From NCBI RefSeq assembly GCF_900156045.1, contig NZ_FTMX01000009.1, forward strand, positions 1 through 64,000: a DNA stretch of 64,000 nucleotides. Direction: 5' to 3'. Position 1 is the first letter of the stretch; every line of letters begins with the position of its first letter. This document shows, in pieces, positions 46,458 to 54,690 of this stretch. Made by a program: the position numbers and the translations under genes. This DNA is from Peribacillus simplex. GTDB lineage: Bacteria > Bacillota > Bacilli > Bacillales > DSM-1321. The notes under the pieces were generated by a model. The model saw only the letters and a list, made by a program, of their open reading frames with translations, was not told the DNA's origin and ran no database searches.

Positions 46458-47234
46458 TTATCTTCCTTGGAAATTTGCTGCCCGTTTCTCAAGAAATGCA
46501 CGTGTTCCTTCATTTTTATCTTCTGACCCCATTAATAAAGCTTGACCCAACTTCTCAAACATAAGAGCCGTATCCATTCCGATATCAGCACCCTTATTTA
46601 CAACCATTTTGGCAATTTTTAAGGCTAAAGGACTTTTTGTAGCGATTCTTGCTGCATATGACATGGCTGTTTCCATCAACTCTGCCCTTTCCACAGCTTT
46701 AGCAACGATTCCAAAGCGTTCTGCATCCTCACCTGTTATGATATCCCCGGTCAAGATTAGCTCCATTGCCTTTCCCTTACCAAGAATTCTTGTCAACCGC
46801 TGTGTCCCGCCTGCTCCAGGTATAATTCCAAGATTCAACTCTGGCAGCCCCAGTTTGGCTTCCTTTACAGCAATTCTTACATCACACGCCAGTGCCAGTT
46901 CTAGGCCTCCCCCAACAGCCGCACCGTTAATAGCTGCAATGATTGGCTTCTCGTAATTTTCAATCTTTTGATAAGTTGCCGTCATATTGGGCTGCAGTGC
47001 TTCTATCATTGTCCGTTTATTTAATTCATTTATATCAGCACCGGAAACAAATGATTGATCTCCAGCACCTGTAACAATCACCACGTTTACGTCAAGATCA
47101 TCTTTCCATTCATCTAGAGCACTTTCAATTTCTTTAAGAGCAGCAAGATGCAGCATATTTCTTTTCTCCGGCTGATTGATGGTTAGAATCCCAATATTAG
47201 CCTCTTTATTTGTGAGGATATACTGATAGCACAT
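46458..47234 (-). CDS. Enoyl-CoA hydratase
   Basis: 258 residues, crotonase fold. INQPEKRNMLHLAALKE near the N-terminus; SGADINEL; the first catalytic Glu in GGGLELALACDVR and the second in [18 protein letters not shown]. Hydrates trans-2-enoyl-CoA. GGGGGAGAGG precedes the ATG; 21 bp separate it from the next gene. Confidence 0.93.
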   Translation of the reverse strand: MCYQYILTNKEANIGILTINQPEKRNMLHLAALKEIESALDEWKDDLDVNVVIVTGAGDQSFVSGADINELNKRTMIEALQPNMTATYQKIENYEKPIIAAINGAAVGGGLELALACDVRIAVKEAKLGLPELNLGIIPGAGGTQRLTRILGKGKAMELILTGDIITGEDAERFGIVAKAVERAELMETAMSYAARIATKSPLALKIAKMVVNKGADIGMDTALMFEKLGQALLMGSEDKNEGTRAFLEKRAANFQGR

Positions 47235-47245
47235 GACCTCTCCCC

Positions 47246-48094
47246 CTAATTTGTATAATCATAAAACCCTTTGCCTGATTTCTTGCCATGCCTTCCTGCT
47301 TTTACATACTTAACTAGAATAGGTGATGGTCTATATTTTTCCCCTAGAGTTTGATAGAGATATTCCATATTCCTTAGCCGAGAATCCAAACCTACTAGAT
47401 CTGCCAGTTCAAGCGGACCCATGGGATGGTTTAAACCAAGCTTCATTGCTTTATCAATGTCTTGTGGTGAAGCAACACCTTCCATCAACATATTCATCGC
47501 TTCATTTCCGATTAAACAATTCATTCTACTTGTTACAAATCCCGGAAATTCATTTACCTCAACACACTCTTTTCCAATTCTCTCACCGACATTCATCACT
47601 TTGGCAACGGTTTCATCGGAAGTGTCAAGACCTCTAACAACTTCAATGAGCTTCATCTTATGTACCGGATTAAAAAAATGCATCGCGATGCATTGATCCG
47701 ACCGTTTCGTTTGAGCTGCAATTTCAGTAGGACTCATGGTTGATGTATTTGTCGCCAAAATGGTATGTGGAGGGCAAGCCTCGTCCAATTTTTTAAACAT
47801 GTCGATTTTTATGCTCATTAACTCGAACACTGCTTCGATAACTAAATCAGCTTCTTTCACGGATTTATTGAAGTCAGCTGAATATGAAATTTGAGTTAGC
47901 GCCCGTTCTACTTCTTCTGTTTGCAGGAACCTTTTTTTGGCGCTATTTCTCATTGTTTTTTCGATATATTGCTGAGCCTTATGTAAATTTTCTTCACTAA
48001 CATCATTAAGAACAACGTTAAAACCACCTAGTGCTGATACATAGGCTATTCCTCTACCCATTGTACCTGCACCAATTACACTGATGTTTTTCAT
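47246..48094 (-). CDS. 3-hydroxyacyl-CoA (3-hydroxybutyryl-CoA) dehydrogenase
   Basis: 282 residues. SVIGAGTMGRGIAYVSALGG is the NAD-binding motif, IEAVFELMSIK and MHFFNPVHKMKLIEVVRG (catalytic His) follow, and the C-terminal domain contains GLNHPMGPLELADLVGLD. First gene of the beta-oxidation operon, preceded by AAAGGTG and 229-320 bp of divergent control region shared with the IclR gene. Confidence 0.93.
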   Translation of the reverse strand: MKNISVIGAGTMGRGIAYVSALGGFNVVLNDVSEENLHKAQQYIEKTMRNSAKKRFLQTEEVERALTQISYSADFNKSVKEADLVIEAVFELMSIKIDMFKKLDEACPPHTILATNTSTMSPTEIAAQTKRSDQCIAMHFFNPVHKMKLIEVVRGLDTSDETVAKVMNVGERIGKECVEVNEFPGFVTSRMNCLIGNEAMNMLMEGVASPQDIDKAMKLGLNHPMGPLELADLVGLDSRLRNMEYLYQTLGEKYRPSPILVKYVKAGRHGKKSGKGFYDYTN

Positions 48095-48323
48095 TTTTCA
48101 TCACCTTTTCTTTCGAGTTTTCCCTGAGGATTTTTTTATTTTCATCAGTAAAAAATGAGGTTCGTATGATTACTACCGACATTAATTATAAAAATATTTC
48201 CTCTTTTACTTTTCAAGTGAGCTAACGTATCCGCTTTTTAATCCTTTTATCTAGACATATCACCTCTTTAAATTCGTCTTCCTGTTCCCAATCTAATTCG
48301 TACTAAAAAACAAAAGTCTTCAG

Positions 48324-48362
48324 TTGACAAAAACAAAAATAAATTGTACGATAATCGTACAA
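48324..48362 (+). promoter_or_regulatory. Promoter and palindromic operator of the IclR gene
   Basis: TTGACA (48324-48329) and TACGAT (48347-48352) are 17 bp apart. The 19-bp palindrome TTGTACGATAATCGTACAA (48344-48362) covers the -10, and a further half-site TTCGTACAATT follows at about 48373. The layout predicts autorepression by IclR; control of the divergent beta-oxidation operon is likely by position. Confidence 0.75.
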
Positions 48363-48413
48363 GATTTTATTATTCGTACAATTCCAATTCATTATATCGG
48401 GAGGTCTTTTAGT

Positions 48414-49229
48414 TTGTCAAACGAAAATTCAGAAAATTCAAATGAGCATGAAGATGATTTCAAAACATCTGGTGAATTTCTTAAGACACTTGAGCGCGGA
48501 TTAATGGTTATTAAATCTTTTCAGGATAGCCCCAGTTTAACGATTAGTGAAGCAGCTGTACGTAGCGGATTACCTCGGCCCGTAACCAGAAGAGTGCTTC
48601 TAACATTAGAAAATCTAGGTTATGCAACTTTAAAAGATGGTAGATTTTCTCTTACAACGAAGATACTCTCTCTAGGATATTCCTATCTTTCTTCTCACAA
48701 TATCTGGGAAATTGCACAACCATACCTTGAACAGTTATCTAAAAAAGTTGACGAATCCAGCTCTCTCTCCATATTGGATAATACACATGTGGTATATGTC
48801 GCTCGCGTTTCTGTGAATAAAATTATGAAATATTCTTTAGAGGTAGGAACCCGTCTGCCGGCACACGCTACTTCACCGGGAAAATTACTTCTCGCTTATC
48901 TTCCTGAAAACAGGTTAGACCATTATTTTAAACAAGCAGAACTCCAGGCTTTTACAGAAAAAACAAACACAAATGAAGCAAAAATTCGGGAGGAGCTAAA
49001 GGTGATCCGTGAAAACGGGTGGGCGTTGAGCCATGACCAATTAGAACTTGGACTAATCTCTGTTGCAGCTCCAGTAAGAGATATACGAGGAGAAATTGTT
49101 GGTGCGGTGAATTGCCCAACACATTCCGGTAGAGTAGATATTAATAAAGTAATCAATGAATACCTTCCCATCGTCTTAGAAACGGCTGAACAGATTAGCA
49201 ACAACATTGAGTTTGAAATTATTCAATAA
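48414..49229 (+). CDS. IclR-family transcriptional regulator
   Basis: 271 residues from a TTG at 48414 placed 8 nt after GGGAGGT. The frame is open up to 48324, but that would start inside the promoter. Winged HTH about 25-85 (LERGLMVIKSFQDSPSLTIS, GLPRPVTRRVLLTLENLGY). The IclR effector domain covers about 95-265 (LPAHATSPGKLLLAYLPENRL, GWALSHDQLELGLISVAAPVRD). Close in style to the PcaR/PcaU group that responds to aromatic acids or CoA-thioester pathway intermediates. Confidence 0.9.
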   Translation: MSNENSENSNEHEDDFKTSGEFLKTLERGLMVIKSFQDSPSLTISEAAVRSGLPRPVTRRVLLTLENLGYATLKDGRFSLTTKILSLGYSYLSSHNIWEIAQPYLEQLSKKVDESSSLSILDNTHVVYVARVSVNKIMKYSLEVGTRLPAHATSPGKLLLAYLPENRLDHYFKQAELQAFTEKTNTNEAKIREELKVIRENGWALSHDQLELGLISVAAPVRDIRGEIVGAVNCPTHSGRVDINKVINEYLPIVLETAEQISNNIEFEIIQ

Positions 49230-49291
49230 ATCAAGCGGGACTTCTTCAAGGTCCAAATGTTTTAAGGAAGTGTCTCTTGAAGGGAAGAAGT

Positions 49292-49680
49292 GGTTCTAGT
49301 GCAAAGATGATTTCAACAAAGAATTTACTGCTAACCTACGGATTATGATGTGATGCCAAACAGTTTATCAATGCATTCTTTTCGATTTTGGGCAGTCTTA
49401 CCCTGTTATTGGTGAATCTGCCCTTTTTCATCATATGCATGGCCTCAATGCCACGTTCTATTGAAGTAACAGTTTCATACGTTTGGAATCCCAAAATGGA
49501 GCATACTCTTTTCTTAATGAAAGGTTGATCTTATTCTACGAAATTATTGAGATATTTCACTTGTCTTATTTGAATCTTTCAGACATCTTTTGCTCGTCCT
49601 TTAGAGTTAAATAGCTACTGGATATGCCGGATTTTTATCGACTGTTATCACTCGAAGCTTCGAAACAAGAAAAGCAGCCT
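49292..49680 (-). mobile_element. Second IS6-family relic
   Basis: Begins with GGTTCTAGTGCAAAGATGATTT, the same terminal block as at 29985, and the DNA is collinear with that relic (for example TTACGGATTATGATG-like and CTTTTTCATCATATGCATGG blocks). Multiple frameshifts, no usable transposase frame. Confidence 0.7.
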
Positions 49681-49782
49681 AGGCCTCCTAAAAAAGGCGC
49701 TTAGCTGCTTTAATATCTCTGGATTTACTTAAAAAAAGTCAATCGTATTTCCTCCCTAATCGACTGCACGATAAAAATACAT

Positions 49783-49960
49783 CTATTGTCCTTTTACTTT
49801 TATATCTGTAAGCGCTCCAGTTAAAATTGTGGAGATGAGGAAGACCCAGTAAAAACTGCTTCCGAAGATTTCCCATTGGGAATATATCAAAACAAGTTTT
49901 TTTCATCAAAGGACCGGCAACCAGGCCCTCAATAGCCTTGTCCCCAAAGTCAATCATCAA
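49783..49960 (-). pseudogene. N-terminal relic of an MFS transporter
   Basis: The minus strand reads FGDKAIEGLVAGPLMKK in one frame and, after a shift, YSQWEIFGSSFYWVFLIS then TILTGALTDIKVKG. This aligns with the first helices of the intact MFS gene immediately upstream (FADKSVVGFASVPIMKE... TQWGLVGSSFFWLF). It is a decayed, tandem relative; only helices 1-2 remain. Confidence 0.7.
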
Positions 49961-49984
49961 TTAATTCGTTCAATCCTTTTTTCT

Positions 49985-51262
49985 TTACCCCATTTGTTCT
50001 TGATTTGTAGCATTTGTTGGAATTCTTATTCGCTCATCCCGTTTTACAAAAATAAAGAATAAAATGCCAGAAACCAACAATAGAGTTGCTCCGAATTGCA
50101 CTCCGTAATTAAATCCAAGTGCTTCATTTTCACCTGCCAATTCTACAAGATAGCCGGTAACGATTGGCCCAATAATACCTGCTACGGTTGCTATTCCCCA
50201 TAGGAGCCCTGACATTAATCCTCCCCGTTCCGGCATTAAACTAATTGCAATTTGCGGTGCAAAAACATTCATGGTATAAGGTAATGCTTTTAACAAACAA
50301 AGAGCAATTATTGCCCAAGCGGGAGAATGAATAAATGTCAAAGAATACAAAAACAAGGCTGATAAAACAAAGCAAGAGGCGCCAACAATAACATGGGACT
50401 TTCGATAAATTTTATATTTCTTAAACAAACGGTCGGAAAACCAACAAATTAAAATTTGAAGAACCCCGCCAATTATCCCGACCATGGATGCGACCAGCCC
50501 CATCTGTATTGGCGTGAGGTGTACCACTTTAACCATGTAGATGGGCATCCAAATAGTGATCCACGATAATATCCAGTAACCAGAGAATGCTGCTATAGTC
50601 GCAACAATAAAAGTAGGGGATAGTAATACTGGAAAAAGCTCAGACCATTTAATTTTTTGAGTGGTAGGTTTGGGTGTACGGGACTTAGTGACAGCTTCAA
50701 TAGGTTGTTCTAAAGGACTTTCCTTTGCCAGCCATAGCCATAAAAGGACCCAAACTAATCCTATTACCCCTAATACACTAAAAGCTGTTCGCCAGTCGTA
50801 TCTCTGAATGAGGAAAACCAGAATTGGTGCTGATACTAAGGCTCCGATGGAACCACCGAAATTCATAATAGAAATGGGCAAACTACGGGATTGCGGCGGA
50901 AACCATTTACTTAGTTGGCTGATAGCGGTTGCATAAAAAGGACCTTCAAAAGCCCCCAACAACACTCGGGTTAATATGAATAGTGGCAAACTATACACTG
51001 CCAATGCACCAAATTGTAAAAAAGTCCATGCTATTACTAAAATAGACAGCATTTTTTTCGTTCCGATTTTATCGGACCATGCTGCACCTAACACACCTGC
51101 AATAGAAAATAGCCAGAAAAAGCTGCTGCCTACTAACCCCCATTGTGTATATGAAAGATTAAACTCCTTCATGATTGGAACAGAAGCAAATCCTACGACT
51201 GATTTATCTGCAAAATTTATTATCATCGCAATAAATAAGAAACCAAGTATACCCCAACGCAT
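49985..51262 (-). CDS. MFS transporter, anion:cation symporter (ACS)-like
   Basis: 425 residues, twelve predicted helices. INFADKSVVGFASVPIMKEF in helix 1, LGAAWSDKIGTKKMLSILVI (loop 2-3 motif), AFEGPFYATAISQLSKWFP and SRSLPISIMNFGGSIG are typical of ACS-family carriers for organic anions. AAGGAG precedes the ATG. Position between the dehydrogenases and the beta-oxidation block suggests import of an acid substrate, unspecified. Confidence 0.87.
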   Translation of the reverse strand: MRWGILGFLFIAMIINFADKSVVGFASVPIMKEFNLSYTQWGLVGSSFFWLFSIAGVLGAAWSDKIGTKKMLSILVIAWTFLQFGALAVYSLPLFILTRVLLGAFEGPFYATAISQLSKWFPPQSRSLPISIMNFGGSIGALVSAPILVFLIQRYDWRTAFSVLGVIGLVWVLLWLWLAKESPLEQPIEAVTKSRTPKPTTQKIKWSELFPVLLSPTFIVATIAAFSGYWILSWITIWMPIYMVKVVHLTPIQMGLVASMVGIIGGVLQILICWFSDRLFKKYKIYRKSHVIVGASCFVLSALFLYSLTFIHSPAWAIIALCLLKALPYTMNVFAPQIAISLMPERGGLMSGLLWGIATVAGIIGPIVTGYLVELAGENEALGFNYGVQFGATLLLVSGILFFIFVKRDERIRIPTNATNQEQMG

Positions 51263-51778
51263 TTAAGTTCACTCCTTTTTTTGGCTTAATCTAATGAATT
51301 ACAAGCTCCCAGTCTTCGAATATTTAAATTGGGTGTAATTACTCAGAAACTATTACTATTTCAAACAGATATGTTGTATCGCTTATATGACTGTCACACT
51401 TCACTTGCATAGCAATCTGACTCATGTTAAGACCTTTCTATTTAAATGTTCTACCAATGAAATTACCCCTACAGTTTTCAACTTTCCCACTCCCGTTACA
51501 TGTATGATGATTTGTTTGGTCAATTACCAAGATACATCGTGTAACGGAGAGTGAGATTATTTACTTCCATTTTTCTGCGGTTTTTTCTTGGCCATTTATG
51601 CTTATTTTAACTTGCCCCTTCACATATAACCTACGCTAACCGTTTCAGATAGACGTGGTAGGATAATCGACTTAAACATTTTTCAATACAACGCATTCAC
51701 GAGGTGAACCTTGCAAAATATCTACTATACTCATACTTTAGTCCGGAATTTAAACAACATTGTTTTATCGTTGACAGA
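51263..51778. other. Intergenic, about 500 bp, nothing recognised
   Basis: Separates the MFS gene from the semialdehyde dehydrogenase, both on the minus strand. No coding pattern, and no hairpin strong enough to call. Confidence 0.5.
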
Positions 51779-53203
51779 TTAAAGACGAATAGCAACAGAA
51801 ATTAATTTCGTTTCCAGATAGTCATCTAGTCCATAACGTCCACCTTCGCGGCCCAAGCCACTTTCTTTTACACCTCCGAATGGTCCCTGTACGGCAAAAG
51901 GAGCGGGATCATTCACCCCTACCATTCCATACTCTAATTTTTCAGATAACCGATACATCCGGGATAGATCGTTTGTATAAAAGTAAGAGGCAAGACCATA
52001 CTCAATATTGTTTGCCATCTTAAGGACTTCTTCTTCTGAATTAAAACGAATCAAGGGTGCAATTGGACCAAACGTTTCTTCAAAACATATTTTCATATTT
52101 TCCTTTACATCCACTAGTAGAGTAGGGGAGTAAAAGTATCCCTTTCCTAAATTGCCATCTGACAATCTGCTTCCACCATACAGGATTCGTGCCCCCTTGT
52201 TTACAGCATCTATGACTTGATCATGTACCTTCTCAATCCCATTTTCGTTTGCCATCGCACCGATTTCATTGGATTCGTCAAGTCCATTTCCAACTTTCAG
52301 AGCAGCAACTTTTTCATGCAATCGTTTTGCAAATTCATCATAGATGGTGTCGTGAACATAAATTCGATTTGCGCAGACACACTGTTGACCAGTTGATGAA
52401 AATTTGCTTATAATCGTCCCTTCCACAGCCAAATCAATGTCAGCATCCTCAAATACAATAAATGGAGCATGACCGCCAAGTTCCATAGAAACCTTTTTTA
52501 CAGTATCTGCAGATTGACGAATTAAAATTTTTCCAACTTCAGTAGACCCTGTAAAAGAAATTTTTCGGACAACTTTGCTTTCCATGAGTGGGCCAGCAAT
52601 TTCTCCAGAACTTCCGATCACTAAATTAACTACACCTTTTGGCAATCCGGCTTCATCAAAAATTTTAAATAATTCCACGGACGATAATGGTGCTTCGGAT
52701 GATGGTTTAAAGATTATAGTGCAGCCCACAGCTAATGCGGGCCCAAGTTTGCGTGCCCCCATCGATAATGGGAAATTCCAAGGTGTAATAGCTCCAACAA
52801 CCCCAACTGGTTGACGAATTGCAGAAATGCGCCTATTGGGTGAAGAAGCTGGAATGGTATCTCCATAAACCCTTCTGGCCTCCTCAGCATACCACTTGAA
52901 GAAGGAAACCGTATTGTCTACTTCATAACGAGCATTATGAATAGATTTTCCCATTTCTTTTGTGATTACCTGAGCAAGATATTCTTTCTTTTCTTCAAGC
53001 TTGTTTACAACTTTCTGAAGGTAACCTGAACGCTGTTCAGCAGTTAAACCCGACCATAACGGAAAGGCAGCTTCTGCTGCTTGGATCGCATACTCTGTTT
53101 CTGCCTTTCCTACAAGGAACACATGATCAACTACATCTCCTGTTGCTGGATTTTTAATATCAAGTTTTTTGTTCGTTTTTAACCATTCTCCATTAATATA
53201 CAT
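51779..53203 (-). CDS. NAD(P)-dependent succinate-semialdehyde-type dehydrogenase
   Basis: 474 residues, GabD-like subgroup of the ALDH superfamily. ITPWNFPLSMGARKLGPALA, SFTGSTEVGKIL, the general base in MELGGHAPFIVFEDAD and the nucleophile in SSTGQQCVCANR; QQCVCANR is the GabD-style double-Cys active site. GGGAGG precedes the ATG. It follows the Fe-type alcohol dehydrogenase gene by 18 bp, so an alcohol to aldehyde to acid sequence is likely (for example 4-hydroxybutyrate to succinate, or an alkanol). Confidence 0.87.
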   Translation of the reverse strand: MYINGEWLKTNKKLDIKNPATGDVVDHVFLVGKAETEYAIQAAEAAFPLWSGLTAEQRSGYLQKVVNKLEEKKEYLAQVITKEMGKSIHNARYEVDNTVSFFKWYAEEARRVYGDTIPASSPNRRISAIRQPVGVVGAITPWNFPLSMGARKLGPALAVGCTIIFKPSSEAPLSSVELFKIFDEAGLPKGVVNLVIGSSGEIAGPLMESKVVRKISFTGSTEVGKILIRQSADTVKKVSMELGGHAPFIVFEDADIDLAVEGTIISKFSSTGQQCVCANRIYVHDTIYDEFAKRLHEKVAALKVGNGLDESNEIGAMANENGIEKVHDQVIDAVNKGARILYGGSRLSDGNLGKGYFYSPTLLVDVKENMKICFEETFGPIAPLIRFNSEEEVLKMANNIEYGLASYFYTNDLSRMYRLSEKLEYGMVGVNDPAPFAVQGPFGGVKESGLGREGGRYGLDDYLETKLISVAIRL

Positions 53204-53221
53204 GTTAAAAGTATCCTCCCT

Positions 53222-54403
53222 TTATCTTGGTAGTACCTTGCTGTAGATTTTTACAACATCCTCTTTATAGACCTTGCGGGGATTTGTCGGAATCGTTCCT
53301 TTGTCATCCATAGCATCATTGGCCAAACGATCGATCACATCATCTGTAACTTCAATTCCTAAATAGCTAAAATCCTTAGGAATATCTACAGACGCTGTAA
53401 AGGATGTTAATAAGCCGAAAAGTTCATTTGCAGTCGTTTGGTCATCCTTTAATACTAACTCGGGTTGGAAAATTCTAGCGATGTCTGCATATTTTTTAAT
53501 GTTGGAAATCAGATTATACTCGACTACATGAGGTAAAAGAATAGCATTAGCAACTCCATGTGCAACATTATAGACCGCAGACATTGGATGAGAACAAGAG
53601 TGTACAAGGCCCAAACCAGCCAGACCAAATGACATCCCTGCAATCGTGCTTGCCAAATGAATCTGTGCTCGAGCTTCCAGGTTGTTTGGGTTTGCATAAC
53701 TTGCCGGAAGATTTTCTTTAATCATTCTGATCGCCTGCAACGCAAGCCCATCCGTTATCGGTGTGGCTCGAACAGATGTATAGGATTCTATAGCATGCAC
53801 TAATGCATCAATTGCTGTTGCAGAGACATGATGCTTTGGTAATGTAGCTGTCATCAAAGGATCGATGAATGCGGTTTCAGGAATAAGGTAGGGAGCTGCA
53901 ACAACATACTTCCGGCCAACAGTAGGATCTGTAACAACCGCAACCGCTGTTACCTCCGATCCTGTCCCCACGGTTGTTGGGATAGCAAACAGTAAGGGAA
54001 TGGGATTTGTAACGGCCTTTTCTCCTCGACGGTAATCAAGAATGTGGCCAGAATGGGAAACCACCACTCCGACCGCTTTTGCTAAGTCCATCGAACTTCC
54101 ACCACCGATCGCTATGATCATGTCGCAAGATTCCTGATTATAAAGAGTAGCTCCTCGCATAACGGTTTCAGCTTGTGGATTTGGTTCTACTTCTGAAAAG
54201 ACAACACTTTCGATTTCATTTTTAGTCAAATTAGTAGTAATCGATTCTATTAATCCAGCTTTTACTAGACCAGCATCGGTTGCAATAAACACTCTACTTT
54301 TGTTTGCAAGTCGGATTTCACGAGGAAGTTCGTTTTTAACAATATCAAGACCGAACTGTACATTTGTTGGTAGGCAAGAACTAAAGTTCTGATTCTGCAA
54401 CAT
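53222..54403 (-). CDS. Iron-containing (group III) alcohol dehydrogenase
   Basis: 393 residues from ATG 54403 (ATG 54409 and GTG 54412 are alternatives after GGAG). AIGGGSSMDLAKAVGV is the NAD-binding loop, IPTTVGTGSEVTAVAVVTD follows, and the metal ligands are in HVSATAIDALVHAIES, GLGLVHSCSHPMSAVYNVAHG. Oxidises a primary alcohol. First gene of a two-gene unit with the GabD-like dehydrogenase; 287 bp downstream of the alkylsulfatase start-to-stop run on the same strand. Confidence 0.88.
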   Translation of the reverse strand: MLQNQNFSSCLPTNVQFGLDIVKNELPREIRLANKSRVFIATDAGLVKAGLIESITTNLTKNEIESVVFSEVEPNPQAETVMRGATLYNQESCDMIIAIGGGSSMDLAKAVGVVVSHSGHILDYRRGEKAVTNPIPLLFAIPTTVGTGSEVTAVAVVTDPTVGRKYVVAAPYLIPETAFIDPLMTATLPKHHVSATAIDALVHAIESYTSVRATPITDGLALQAIRMIKENLPASYANPNNLEARAQIHLASTIAGMSFGLAGLGLVHSCSHPMSAVYNVAHGVANAILLPHVVEYNLISNIKKYADIARIFQPELVLKDDQTTANELFGLLTSFTASVDIPKDFSYLGIEVTDDVIDRLANDAMDDKGTIPTNPRKVYKEDVVKIYSKVLPR

Positions 54404-54690
54404 TACCATCACACTCCATATAAATTATTCATACTAATTGCTTTTTTCATATTAATTGCAAGCTTTTGCCCTTTTGACTGGCTTGTCCCATTTCAGCAAA
54501 CAAACCAGAAAGGGGTTGGGTACACCAATAACAATTTGATTAATTTTGAAACAAACACAAAACTGCACGGTTCGCTCTTGTCCATCTCCACATTTTTTCT
54601 AATATTAGCTCTTTGTTACTATTAAACCTATACCCCGTATGGTTTATTATGAAGTCAATCGTCTACAACCGTAATCGAATCCTCTGCCAA

